Of a DNA stretch of 45,570 nucleotides, positions 17,366 through 25,535 are shown in pieces. The stretch covers positions 1 to 45,570 of the forward strand of contig JAFQEG010000009.1 in NCBI GenBank assembly GCA_017399145.1, given 5' to 3'. The DNA comes from Clostridia bacterium. Lineage in GTDB: Bacteria; Bacillota; Clostridia; Oscillospirales; CAG-272. Numbering within the stretch: position 1 is the first letter of the stretch; every line of letters begins with the position of its first letter. The position numbers and the translations under genes are program-made. The notes beneath the pieces are model-generated. The model was not told the DNA's origin. It worked only from the letters and a program-made list of their open reading frames with translations, and searched no databases.

Positions 17366-17627
17366 TTGTGCCTAGCTTTTCCTCGCAAACAGAATAAAGT
17401 GCGTCCTTTGTCAATTCCTCGTCCTTTCCCTCAATTTCAAAATGAAGGCTTGCCCCACATTTTGCGCCTAAGGACATTACTGAAAGAAGTCTTTTTCCGT
17501 CTGCTACCTTTTCGCCACACTTTATTGTTACACTTGATACGTAGCTTTTTGATACACTTGAAATTGCACCTGCTGGTCTTGCGTGAAGTCCGTTTTTATC
17601 CTTAATAATAAATGTAAATTCTTGCAT
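17355..17627 (-). CDS. ptsH: HPr phosphocarrier protein
   Basis: The protein has 90 residues and the standard HPr fold. 'NGLHARPAG' carries His15, phosphorylated by enzyme I. The helix that normally starts with the regulatory Ser46 reads 'GKRLLSVMSLG'; aligned on 'VMSLG', position 46 is Arg, and the nearest serine is at 49. In most low-GC Gram-positive bacteria HPr kinase phosphorylates Ser46 for CcpA-dependent catabolite control, so that regulation may be missing or altered here. The gene is first in ptsH-ptsI-crr. A GAGG site lies about eight bases before the ATG. A TATAAT at 17682-17687 may be its -10 box, with a poor -35. Confidence 0.95.
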   Translation of the reverse strand: MQEFTFIIKDKNGLHARPAGAISSVSKSYVSSVTIKCGEKVADGKRLLSVMSLGAKCGASLHFEIEGKDEELTKDALYSVCEEKLGTNDK

Positions 17628-17681
17628 TTTTTATTCCTCTATCAAAATTTTTACACTATTATTTTGTCTTATTATTCGTTT

Positions 17682-17687
17682 ATTATA
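17682..17687 (-). promoter_or_regulatory. Possible -10 box of the pts operon
   Basis: TATAAT on the minus strand, 55 bases before ptsH. No convincing -35 box at 16-18 bp; the expected place falls in the upstream terminator stem. Confidence 0.3.
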
Positions 17688-17696
17688 CAAATAAAA

Positions 17697-17729
17697 AAAA
17701 TCACTTGTGGACTTGCCACAAGTGATTTT
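17697..17729 (-). terminator. Intrinsic terminator after the 969-residue secreted protein gene
   Basis: AAAATCACTTGTGG (17697-17710) pairs with CCACAAGTGATTTT (17716-17729); the minus strand continues as a run of T. Confidence 0.88.
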
Positions 17730-17733
17730 ATTT

Positions 17734-20643
17734 TTATTCGTCTTCCTTACCAGTGGTAGGTAGTGGTGCGATAATTGAGGTTTCAATATCGTGAAGCTCG
17801 TTATAGTTTACACCGCTTGGATTTTCAACAGTTGCATTGCTTTGTACGTAATTAACTACTCCATTATCAATTATGTAAATACAGATAATATAGTTGTTAT
17901 CAAGGCAATCATCTGGGATTCCTCTTACAATTGTTTCGCTAACTACCGTTGCGCTACCTGTTAGGTTTTTCTTCATAGCGCCCTTGTTAGCATTACCAGA
18001 ATCATTTAGTGGTGTGTTTGCACCAAGCACACTTCTTAAGCCAACAGTAACACCAATTTCAAGGCTTGCGCCATTGACATTAATGTAATCTCTTAGGCTA
18101 TCTCTGTTTATGTAATACTTGGAGCTGATTGAATAAGCACCAACCTCTGAGGTTGAATAGCCAAGTGCCTTAATAATTGGCAAGTGGTTTGGCTTTTCCT
18201 CATCAACAGGGTCACCACAGCTTGAGCACTCATACACACCTGTACCGTTGAAGGTATAGCCCTTATCGTATCTTATGCCTACTAAAGCTGTTAGACTATG
18301 GGCAAGCTTAGGTGTAATTTCGTTCAAAAGCTCGATTACCTCGTAAGAATCGCTTGAGGTAACGTTTTTAACAAATTTCTTATAAATAGCTGGGTTTTCA
18401 TAGCCACAAGGACAATCGGTTACGTACTTGATACCACCCTCGCTAGTACATGAAGCCTCGCTTTCTGTCTTTGTGTATGCGTGAGGAATACCATAGTGAA
18501 TTGTGTAACCATTACAGCTATTAAATGCTTGACCATTTGTAAGTGGCGCTCTTGTGTAGATTGTAAGGTTTGTATTGCTAGCGAATGAATTGTTGCCTGC
18601 AGATAAGCTTGATGCATGGTGATAAACTACTGCGTTTTGGGCTATTTCCTTAAACGTGTTATCATTAATTGTAGTCAATCCCATTATGATAATTCTCTTA
18701 AGGCTCTTACATTTTTCAAAGGTGCTATTTACACCAAAGCTTGTAAGACCTGTACCTAAATAAAGCTCCTCTACTGCACTTTCATAGAATGCGGCAACAG
18801 ATACAAATTTATAAGTACCACCATCTGGGAAAACAAGCTTTTTAATGCTAGTTTTCTTAAAGCTATCCTGTGCAAAGCTATATGTTGCGCCTGCACACAT
18901 ATTCAAGGCTGAAATATTAGATTTGCCTGTAAATGCTTCCTTAGCAAAGGTAACGTCTGCACCATCAACTAAGGAGTTGATTGTCTTTAGTGAGGTAGGT
19001 GCACAGTTTGCATTAAAGGTAACTGTACAATTTTTAATTGTAATTGTATCAAGTGAGGAAAGCTTATCAATTTTTGCAATAGTAACTGATGCTGTATCTT
19101 CAATTACAAGCTCCTTAATATAGGTATTTGCAGTTGCGATATTTACGCTTGCAACACCGATAGGAATATAAATTCTTACGATTTTATCAAGTGTGTAGTC
19201 GCCAAAGGCTTGCACGTCAGTAACGATATATCCACTTGTATTCTTTGTTAGCTTGTATATGTCCTTGATTGCAACCTGAATTGTTTCCTCGTTTCCGCCC
19301 TTTAAAACAACTACTGAAACAGTGTCGTTTGTTGGGTCGTAGGGCACGAATTCAAATTGAACGCTTTGACAACCTGTACATGCAGATTTGTTCCAACCAA
19401 GCTCAGTTTTTGTAGCAGGCTTAGACGCTACAAATTGGAAATCGTGTCCTGTCCTGTCGCCTGTTTCTATCTTGATAATGTGTCCACAATTCTTACACTC
19501 AAAGGTTTCACAAGCAAAGACGCAACAGCTTGCAGAGGTTTTAGATTTTACTACGTAGCTATGGGCCTTTCCGGGCTCGCTACACAAGTATGGCACTATA
19601 CATTGGTATGTAACGCCACTTGCTGTAAGGTTGAGCACCTTATACTCTGTTGCATCAATGTAGCTCTTAACACCCTCGAAGTCGGTTTCCTCAGCAAATA
19701 CTATGCTACCACCTGTAATGGTATATTTTGCTGTTGTATCACGGAAAAAGCTATAATCAGAGCTTTCCATTACGATAGTGCCGCCTCTTACGTTTACCTT
19801 AATTGTGTTGGCGCTATTTTCTAAAAGCCTTGACTTAACGATTAGCTGTGCGCCCTCGTTAATATCAATGTTTGGTTGACGGTCGTTTGTATTTCCTATA
19901 TGCATTACTATGTTACAAACAACCTTGCCGTAAATTCTAACATGAGGATATCCCTGTGAGGTTGCACCGTCTGTATCCTTTAATAGAGTTGCCTTTGGTG
20001 CGTTTATCTCTACGTCTCTGCCGATGAACAAAACGCTTTCATTTCCACGATAGCTATGGGAATTAATATATGCAAAGATAGGGGTGCCATGGGTTGAATT
20101 AAAATCGATTTTACCAACACCATAGAAGGCTGGACCTGCTCTTTGTCCACTTATTGCTCTTTCGTGGGAACCTGTAATATTTATCGTGTGACCATTCATA
20201 AATACCATAGGTCTTGCATACCAGTCAAGCCCTAATTGTGAGGTAACTGTAATGTCGCTTATAAGTCTAATCTTATTGCGATTAGACTCAGGCTTGAACA
20301 GTGCGGCAAAGGTAGTAGCATCAGAAACGTCTTGCGCAACTGCTTGCTTAAGGTCAGTATCCTCATCAAGCTTTATAGTTGACCCAGCCGACCAAGCACG
20401 ACCGTCGGTTGTGTACCACATAAAGGAATAGCCTGGGTCCACGTCCTTACCTGGCAAGGTAAAGCCTTCCTCAGAATCAACGTACAATTCGCCATTTTCT
20501 CCAAAGGACTCATCTATCTTGTCGTTATTGTAGAATTTAACGGTAATCTGCTTTGCTGAGCTAACTCCTGCTAGCATAAGCATAAGCACCGCAATTAAAC
20601 ACAAGGTTATTAAAATTTTATTTCTAGTTTTAATCATTTTCAT
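17734..20643 (-). CDS. Large secreted protein with InlB-like repeat, LRRs and shared C-terminal module
   Basis: The protein has 969 residues. Residues 1-30 are a signal peptide ending near VSSA. Next is an InlB B-repeat-like unit ('VKFYNNDK...GYSFMWYTTDGRAWSAGSTI'). Residues about 100-340 look beta-helical, with repeated short strands. A Cys-rich part follows (CCVFAC, CKNCGH, CTGCQ, about 370-430). BspA-type leucine-rich repeats span about 480-740 ('LKTINSLVDGADVTFAKEAF'), then 'CPCG' and 'CSSCG' motifs. The last ~140 residues are the module also found at the end of the protein at 2457-4610. No anchor motif is seen. The start may instead be the ATG at 20637, which has better spacing from the AAGGGG site. 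A strong promoter suggests high expression. The role is unknown; surface or secreted interaction is likely. Confidence 0.85.
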   Translation of the reverse strand: MKMIKTRNKILITLCLIAVLMLMLAGVSSAKQITVKFYNNDKIDESFGENGELYVDSEEGFTLPGKDVDPGYSFMWYTTDGRAWSAGSTIKLDEDTDLKQAVAQDVSDATTFAALFKPESNRNKIRLISDITVTSQLGLDWYARPMVFMNGHTINITGSHERAISGQRAGPAFYGVGKIDFNSTHGTPIFAYINSHSYRGNESVLFIGRDVEINAPKATLLKDTDGATSQGYPHVRIYGKVVCNIVMHIGNTNDRQPNIDINEGAQLIVKSRLLENSANTIKVNVRGGTIVMESSDYSFFRDTTAKYTITGGSIVFAEETDFEGVKSYIDATEYKVLNLTASGVTYQCIVPYLCSEPGKAHSYVVKSKTSASCCVFACETFECKNCGHIIKIETGDRTGHDFQFVASKPATKTELGWNKSACTGCQSVQFEFVPYDPTNDTVSVVVLKGGNEETIQVAIKDIYKLTKNTSGYIVTDVQAFGDYTLDKIVRIYIPIGVASVNIATANTYIKELVIEDTASVTIAKIDKLSSLDTITIKNCTVTFNANCAPTSLKTINSLVDGADVTFAKEAFTGKSNISALNMCAGATYSFAQDSFKKTSIKKLVFPDGGTYKFVSVAAFYESAVEELYLGTGLTSFGVNSTFEKCKSLKRIIIMGLTTINDNTFKEIAQNAVVYHHASSLSAGNNSFASNTNLTIYTRAPLTNGQAFNSCNGYTIHYGIPHAYTKTESEASCTSEGGIKYVTDCPCGYENPAIYKKFVKNVTSSDSYEVIELLNEITPKLAHSLTALVGIRYDKGYTFNGTGVYECSSCGDPVDEEKPNHLPIIKALGYSTSEVGAYSISSKYYINRDSLRDYINVNGASLEIGVTVGLRSVLGANTPLNDSGNANKGAMKKNLTGSATVVSETIVRGIPDDCLDNNYIICIYIIDNGVVNYVQSNATVENPSGVNYNELHDIETSIIAPLPTTGKEDE

Positions 20644-20691
20644 CGACCCCTTTTTGCTAGGATAAAGCCTTAGTTATAATTTTACAGAATA

Positions 20692-20721
20692 ATTATAACA
20701 TATATATTATTACTTTGTCAA
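20692..20721 (-). promoter_or_regulatory. Consensus sigma-A promoter of the 969-residue secreted protein gene
   Basis: TTGACA (20716-20721) and TATAAT (20692-20697) are both perfect consensus on the minus strand, with an 18-bp spacer. The predicted leader is about 40 bases. Confidence 0.8.
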
Positions 20722-20803
20722 TATAGCAATATAACCAAAGTTGTGTATTTTGCACAAGTTTTTTATCTTATTTTAGGGTTTTGACCTTATTTTTAACAAA
20801 TAG

Positions 20804-20830
20804 AAAGCACAGGTGAAAATCCTGTGCTTT
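20804..20830 (-). terminator. Probable intrinsic terminator of hpt
   Basis: AAAGCACAGG (20804-20813) pairs perfectly with CCTGTGCTTT (20821-20830). On the minus strand the tail is only moderately T-rich. Confidence 0.65.
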
Positions 20831-20835
20831 GCTTG

Positions 20836-21387
20836 TTATGCGTTATATTCTGCTATATAAGGTAAATTTCTGTAATACTCGCCACAGTCAAGTCCATAGC
20901 CGATAACAAAATAGTCCGGAATTGTGAAAAGTGAATAGTCGGGCTTAAATTCTACAACTCTACGACTTGGCTTGTCAAGTAGTGTTACAACGTGCAATGA
21001 AAGTGGCTTTCTTGCCTTGAGTAGCTTAACAACGTCGTTTAAGGTACGGCCTGTATCAACGATATCCTCAACTATTACTATGTGGTAGCTGGAAACGTCC
21101 TGTTCAAGGTCCATTGTAATGTTTACAATGCCTGTTGAAACTGTGCCCTGATAGTAGCTTTTTGCACACATAAAGCCAATTTCACAGGGAACGCTAACTG
21201 CACGACAAAGGTCCGCCATAAATACAAATGCACCCTTTAAAATGCTAACAAGCAAGATTGGCTTACCGTCATAAATTCCGTCAATCCATTTGCCTGCCTT
21301 TTTTATTTCCTCTTTTATTTGGTCCTCGGTTACGATAACTCTTTTAATTCTGCTTTCGTAATCCTGTATGCTCTTAATTTCTTCCAT
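20836..21387 (-). CDS. hpt: Hypoxanthine phosphoribosyltransferase
   Basis: The protein has 183 residues, the usual bacterial HPRT length. The PRPP-binding motif 'IVIVEDIVDTGRTLNDV' lies near residue 104. 'LVSILKGAFVFMADL' near residue 46 forms the PPi loop region, and 'KPDYSLFTIPDYFVIGYGLD' closes the purine site. The enzyme converts hypoxanthine or guanine plus PRPP to IMP or GMP in purine salvage. It has its own near-consensus promoter and a likely terminator, so it is a single-gene unit. No purine riboswitch fits in the short leader. AAAGGAG precedes the ATG. Confidence 0.94.
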   Translation of the reverse strand: MEEIKSIQDYESRIKRVIVTEDQIKEEIKKAGKWIDGIYDGKPILLVSILKGAFVFMADLCRAVSVPCEIGFMCAKSYYQGTVSTGIVNITMDLEQDVSSYHIVIVEDIVDTGRTLNDVVKLLKARKPLSLHVVTLLDKPSRRVVEFKPDYSLFTIPDYFVIGYGLDCGEYYRNLPYIAEYNA

Positions 21388-21427
21388 TTTAAAGCGCTCC
21401 TTTGCTTTTTAGAAAACTATTTTTTTC

Positions 21428-21456
21428 ATTATATCACAGATTTTTACTCAGTTCAA
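21428..21456 (-). promoter_or_regulatory. Sigma-A promoter of hpt
   Basis: TTGAAC (21451-21456) and TATAAT (21428-21433) on the minus strand have a 17-bp spacer. Confidence 0.78.
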
Positions 21457-21475
21457 CAAAAAATTTTTGAATTTG

Positions 21476-21510
21476 ACAAAAAAGGCACGACAGGGTCGTG
21501 CCTTTTTTGT
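21476..21510 (-). terminator. Intrinsic terminator after the serpin gene
   Basis: A 16-bp stem (21476-21491 with 21495-21510) has a 3-base loop and a T-run; the serpin stop codon lies at its edge. It separates the serpin gene from the hpt promoter. Confidence 0.9.
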
Positions 21511-22742
21511 TAATTCATCAACGTGCCTATAAAGAATGGAATATTTGTTTCTGTGTCGATTAGCATATAAACAAAGGGTCTGTCTAGATAGATATACACA
21601 GGCTGTTCCATTGGTCCTGCGCTACCACAAAGGTCCATTACAGTTACTGCCCCTGCACGAGTGCCCTTTTCGCCTACGGAAATAAATGCCTTGTGAAGTG
21701 CGCTTCCTACGTACAAATTACCACCCTCGACTGTGCCTATTTTACTAAGGCTTGCACTCTCGTTATCAAATGCACTAGATATACCCATAGACCCTAAGGC
21801 TTCCTTTAATTCAACCGTATATTCGGTGTCGAATTTTGGAATTGAGGTATAGGTTGTTGCATACTTTGGGCTTTTCAAAAGGGATTGCAGCTCCTCGCCG
21901 TTTAAGCTATTTAATAGGTCGTTTACTGTTTGGTCGTTTTTAGGTAGTAGTGCAACAAAGGCATATTTGCTACCCTTGTAGTGTTTTTTGAAGCCTATGG
22001 CATTTTCATTTTCAAGGTAGCTACCCTCGGTTGCGTACATAAATTCCTTTTGTAATTCTTCCCCGTTTTCGGTGGTAAATATGCTATTTCTTACCTGGTC
22101 CTTTTCGTAAATTACCTGCCACTCTGCCTCAAAGGCAAGTGCGTTAATTAGGTACATAAGGGACTCTTTGGAAATTTCGTTTAGGATTTTTGGTATCATT
22201 TTGTCGGTTTTGTTGCTTACCCAGTTGTTAATATCCTTAAGAGTTGCCCCATTAAATGGTGCTTTATAGATATCTGCATCATAATAGTCCTTATTGGTCT
22301 GCAAAAAGTCCTCATTTGCTAAAAAGCTATCGTTTGCCCATATGGAATTAGCCACACTTAGCTTATATTTTTCACCCTGTGGTAAGGAATTTACATAGGT
22401 ATATAAAAATAGGTTTAATTCATCACTTGACATACCTATTGCGTTTTCAATTTCTTCCTTAGTTTCACCCTGTGCACCATTTGAAAGCATACCCAGTGCA
22501 CAAAGGACTGAAAGTGGTGAAATTATTGTGCTTCCTTGGGATTTTGCATTCCTAAAAAGCCTTAGTGAAAAGTCGGTAATTTGGACACTTCCCTCGGTTA
22601 AATCGTAATTTCCACTAATTTTATTCGGTGTTATCCCGTCCATTAGATTTTGTGCCCTTACTTGCTTTACACAGCCTGTTAGGTTAAGTAAAATAGCAAA
22701 TAAAAGTAGCATACAGAGAATTGATATTTTGAGCTTTTTCAT
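21510..22742 (-). CDS. Serpin-family serine protease inhibitor, predicted lipoprotein
   Basis: The protein has 410 residues and full serpin length. The N-terminus is a lipoprotein signal with lipobox 'NLTGC' (Cys at about residue 24), so it is probably anchored to the outside of the membrane. Serpin features are 'NSIWANDSFLANEDFLQTNK', 'INNWVSNKTDKMIPKIL', 'LINALAFEAEW' and the C-terminal 'RPFVYMLIDTETNIPFFIG'. The reactive loop follows 'GEKGTRAGAVTVMDLC'. The hinge keeps small residues (Gly, Ala, Val, Thr), which suits an inhibitory serpin, but it is less alanine-rich than usual. In gut bacteria such serpins inhibit host or microbial serine proteases; the target is unknown. AAGGAGG precedes the ATG. 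The gap of 58 bases to the upstream HAD gene has no clear promoter, so it may be the last gene of that operon. Confidence 0.92.
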   Translation of the reverse strand: MKKLKISILCMLLLFAILLNLTGCVKQVRAQNLMDGITPNKISGNYDLTEGSVQITDFSLRLFRNAKSQGSTIISPLSVLCALGMLSNGAQGETKEEIENAIGMSSDELNLFLYTYVNSLPQGEKYKLSVANSIWANDSFLANEDFLQTNKDYYDADIYKAPFNGATLKDINNWVSNKTDKMIPKILNEISKESLMYLINALAFEAEWQVIYEKDQVRNSIFTTENGEELQKEFMYATEGSYLENENAIGFKKHYKGSKYAFVALLPKNDQTVNDLLNSLNGEELQSLLKSPKYATTYTSIPKFDTEYTVELKEALGSMGISSAFDNESASLSKIGTVEGGNLYVGSALHKAFISVGEKGTRAGAVTVMDLCGSAGPMEQPVYIYLDRPFVYMLIDTETNIPFFIGTLMN

Positions 22743-22800
22743 ATTTTAGTCCTCCTTATTGTGTCCTTCACTAATAAAGACGGATTTTTCAGTAGCTAGG

Positions 22801-23523
22801 TTACAAAAGCACCTTAATTACTTCCATAAAATCTCGGTAATCGTCAATTGTAAGATAGTTAAAGTCGGATTTGTAAACGCTTTCGTCGTTGCCACCTAAG
22901 CCATAGTCGTCGCCTATATAAACAACGCATTGGTGAGGAATATTATTTTCCTTGCAGTATAGGTCAAGGGCATAATATTTATTGTATGGCTTTGGGGACA
23001 TATCAAAGGAGGAGGACCCACCTACAAAAACGTTGTAGTCGGAAAAGGCACTTACTACCTCTTCATATATCGCCCTTCTCTTTTTTCTGTCAGGGTCAAA
23101 GGATAGCTTATCCTCTTGAATTGCCTTAGTGCCTAGGATTGGAAAGGTAATACAGCCTGAGGAATGGTATTCAACGTTATCACCTCGATAGCTAGTAAAG
23201 CCGTATTTTTCTCTAAAATATGTTACTAGCCCTTCCGTTTTTTCCTTGTCGGTTGGGAAAACTAGATCTCTTTTAATGTCAAGGGATTTTGTTTCCTTGT
23301 TGTAGGTTGCGTATTGCAAGCCATAGTTACCTATTATATCAATAGGGTACCTATTCATTTGATTGAAAATTCTTTCCGCCTTGCCTGCACCTACCATTAT
23401 TAGCTTGTATTTTTTGGAAAGGGCGTCAAGTGCGTTTTTGTGGTCCTGGTCTAGCTTTTCCTTATGCTGTGTTAGTGTGCCATCTAGGTCCATTGCCACT
23501 AGTTTGATTTTACTTTTGTCCAT
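22801..23523 (-). CDS. HAD-superfamily (type IIB) hydrolase, phosphomannomutase-like
   Basis: The protein has 240 residues. HAD motif I is 'AMDLDGTLTQ' with Asp12 and Asp14. A mid-chain 'YHSSGCITFPILG' resembles the cap of eukaryote-type phosphomannomutases, and motif IV is 'VYIGDDYGLGGND'. It could be a sugar-phosphate phosphatase or a mutase; the length fits either. It overlaps the upstream glycerophosphodiesterase gene by 14 bases, with GGAG seven bases before the ATG, so translation is probably coupled. In this operon a glycerol-phosphate or sugar-phosphate substrate is likely, but that is inferred from position. Confidence 0.82.
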   Translation of the reverse strand: MDKSKIKLVAMDLDGTLTQHKEKLDQDHKNALDALSKKYKLIMVGAGKAERIFNQMNRYPIDIIGNYGLQYATYNKETKSLDIKRDLVFPTDKEKTEGLVTYFREKYGFTSYRGDNVEYHSSGCITFPILGTKAIQEDKLSFDPDRKKRRAIYEEVVSAFSDYNVFVGGSSSFDMSPKPYNKYYALDLYCKENNIPHQCVVYIGDDYGLGGNDESVYKSDFNYLTIDDYRDFMEVIKVLL

Positions 23524-24274
23524 AGATACTCTCCAGCTTTGATTTTATGTCACCTGGGTTGTTAGTTGTAATTAGCAAAGCACCATTGTCAACACAGGTT
23601 TTCAGCTTACTAATTTGAGTAACACTAGCACCAACCCAAGGCTCGATGCCTCTTTTTATTAAATAGTCGTAATGCTTTTTCTCTTCCCATTCAAAGATAC
23701 AAGCGCAATACAAATATTCGTCAGGATTTATTGTTTTGTTGCTTAACTCATAATAGGGATAAAAGCCGTGTAAAAGATATTTCTTACCATATTTCTTATA
23801 GACATATTCAAGTATATAAGCATCAAAGCTATTTATAACTATTCTTTGTCCTAAGCCATATTTTTCAACAAGGGAAATAGTCTTTTCTATACACTCCTCG
23901 GCTCTTTTTTTGTTTTCCTCGCTGTAATATTCCTTGATTTCAAGATTTAGGGTAAGAGGTGTATCCTTTGCCCACACAAGGAATTCCTCAAGGGTTGGTA
24001 TTACCTCGGGGCTTCTTTTGTCACCTACGTTTAGCCCTCTTAATTCCTCAAGAGTTGTATCTTTTACAACGCATTTTTTGTCAGCTGTACGATCTGTATT
24101 ATGGTCATGAATTAAAACAGGGACTAGGTCCTTAGTAAGTCGCACGTCTGTTTCTATCATTTCTGCACCATTTTCGAGTGCCATTTTAAATGCAGTCATA
24201 GTGTTTTCGTAATAATTATAAGAGTCGCCTCTGTGACCTGCAATAGTCAAATAATTATCCTTGGTAAGTCTCAT
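23510..24274 (-). CDS. Glycerophosphodiester phosphodiesterase
   Basis: The protein has 254 residues and no signal peptide, so it is cytoplasmic. The GDPD catalytic set is complete: 'AGHRGDS' (His14, Arg15), 'YENTM' (Glu23, Asn24), 'METDVRLTKD'-type segment (Glu41, Asp43) and 'LIHDHNTDRT' (His56). 'LNLEIKEYY' gives the later conserved Glu and Lys. The enzyme splits glycerophosphodiesters into glycerol phosphate and an alcohol. It overlaps the upstream dehydrogenase gene by 20 bases and the downstream HAD gene by 14. With a glycerol-1-phosphate dehydrogenase next door, the product may be sn-glycerol-1-phosphate rather than the 3-phosphate. Similar to ugpQ/glpQ-type enzymes, but I give no symbol. 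Confidence 0.9.
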   Translation of the reverse strand: MRLTKDNYLTIAGHRGDSYNYYENTMTAFKMALENGAEMIETDVRLTKDLVPVLIHDHNTDRTADKKCVVKDTTLEELRGLNVGDKRSPEVIPTLEEFLVWAKDTPLTLNLEIKEYYSEENKKRAEECIEKTISLVEKYGLGQRIVINSFDAYILEYVYKKYGKKYLLHGFYPYYELSNKTINPDEYLYCACIFEWEEKKHYDYLIKRGIEPWVGASVTQISKLKTCVDNGALLITTNNPGDIKSKLESIYGQK

Positions 24275-25535
24275 TTTTATCTCCTAAAAGGTCATAGTAA
24301 AGCCATAGCACAGTATATCTGTCCTTTAGGTCCTTTGCGTAAAGGATTGCGTTTTCAATTTTTTCCTTAGAATAGGCTTTTTCGAATTGGCTTATATCTA
24401 AGCTTGCAAGGGATAAAAGTCTTAAAATCTCGCCACTGGGTGGCACTTCCTTAAGAATTTCTCTTATTTCCCTTTCCTTTTCCTTGTAGATTTTTGACCT
24501 GTCTGTTACGTACCTTTTCATCTTGTCTTGAAGTGCAATACAGCCACTACCAACTACTCCGTAAAGCTTATTTATTATAGCCTCATACTCTTGTCTTTGT
24601 GGGATATATTGTCTATCATAGCTACCAAGCTTTAGTATTTCCTCACGTAATTTTTGAGTAATTACCGTTGAAAATGCAACGTCAACACCGTGAGGCAAAT
24701 ATTCCTCGCCGTGTACTATTCCTGTAATTTCAAAGAAGTGGGACAGATGATGCTCACTACCAGAGGCAGGACGAGAGGTTGTAGCAAAGGACATCATAAT
24801 TCCTACCTGCATAAGGGCTAGGCTAAGTGCCTTTATGCTTTCCTCGTCTCTTTCTAGGAGTCCCTTGGCAGTTTTTATTGTTGCATCTATCATTTTATAG
24901 GTTTCGTCATATATGTACTGACAAAAATACTCGTCGTTTACTACTCTTGATAGCTTCCAGTCGTTTAAGGCAGATAGCTTACCTACAATATCGCCATAGC
25001 CTGCCTTAATCATTTCCATTGGTGCATTTTTCAAAACCTGTGTGTCGGCAATTATTGCCTTAGGTAGTCCACAGGGCACTGTGTCCTTCATGCCCTTTAG
25101 TATCATTGCAGCACCGTTTGATGCATAGCCGTCCATTGAGGGGGCGGTTGCTACAATTATGTATGGGATTTTGTGAAAATGCGACACGTACTTGCACAAA
25201 TCTTGAATTACGCCTGAACCGATGCCTACAATAATTTGGTTATTTCCTAGGTCGCTCTTTACTCTTTCAATTGCATTTTCGTTTGGTACAAGAATTGTCT
25301 TGCCTGAAAAAATTACTCTTGTTATTTCCTTGCCCTCAAGGGATTTTTCTGTTTTTTCTCCACCTGCTAGATAGGTGTTTTCGTCTGCTACTAGCAATAT
25401 TCTTGTGTAGTCCTTACATAGGTCCCTTAGGTGAGAAATTGCGTCACTCTCTACGTAAATATGCTCAATTGGGCAGGTGTGGACTCTACCACAGGATTTA
25501 CATTCTACGCCCTTTAAAAGTTGATTTAAATTCAT
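24255..25535 (-). CDS. egsA: sn-Glycerol-1-phosphate dehydrogenase (EgsA/AraM family)
   Basis: The protein has 426 residues. The family is an iron- or nickel-type polyol dehydrogenase that interconverts dihydroxyacetone phosphate and sn-glycerol-1-phosphate with NAD(P)H. The sequence shows 'IVGIGSGVIQDLCKYV' (nucleotide-binding GGGS-like loop), 'VATAPSMDGYAS' (with a metal-binding Asp), 'AGYGDIVGKLSALNDWKL', 'SGSEHHLSHF' and 'LPHGVDVAFST' (metal-binding histidines). The N-terminus has a CxxC...C patch (Cys12, 15, 21). AAGGAGC precedes the ATG, and the start overlaps the WYL gene stop by four bases. Related bacterial enzymes were first seen in arabinose loci (araM). Its place beside a glycerophosphodiesterase suggests that it feeds glycerol-1-phosphate into central metabolism. 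Confidence 0.9.
   Translation of the reverse strand: MNLNQLLKGVECKSCGRVHTCPIEHIYVESDAISHLRDLCKDYTRILLVADENTYLAGGEKTEKSLEGKEITRVIFSGKTILVPNENAIERVKSDLGNNQIIVGIGSGVIQDLCKYVSHFHKIPYIIVATAPSMDGYASNGAAMILKGMKDTVPCGLPKAIIADTQVLKNAPMEMIKAGYGDIVGKLSALNDWKLSRVVNDEYFCQYIYDETYKMIDATIKTAKGLLERDEESIKALSLALMQVGIMMSFATTSRPASGSEHHLSHFFEITGIVHGEEYLPHGVDVAFSTVITQKLREEILKLGSYDRQYIPQRQEYEAIINKLYGVVGSGCIALQDKMKRYVTDRSKIYKEKEREIREILKEVPPSGEILRLLSLASLDISQFEKAYSKEKIENAILYAKDLKDRYTVLWLYYDLLGDKNETYQG

Noticed and set aside
20733-20765. AACCAAAGTTGTGTATTTT, similar to the AraC-type box at 8255-8301
   Set aside because: Only one half-site matches, with an extra base, and no second half-site follows. It may be chance in AT-rich DNA.
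20644-20835. Possible riboswitch upstream of the 969-residue secreted protein or after hpt
   Set aside because: The predicted leader is about 40 bases and the only strong hairpin is the hpt terminator.
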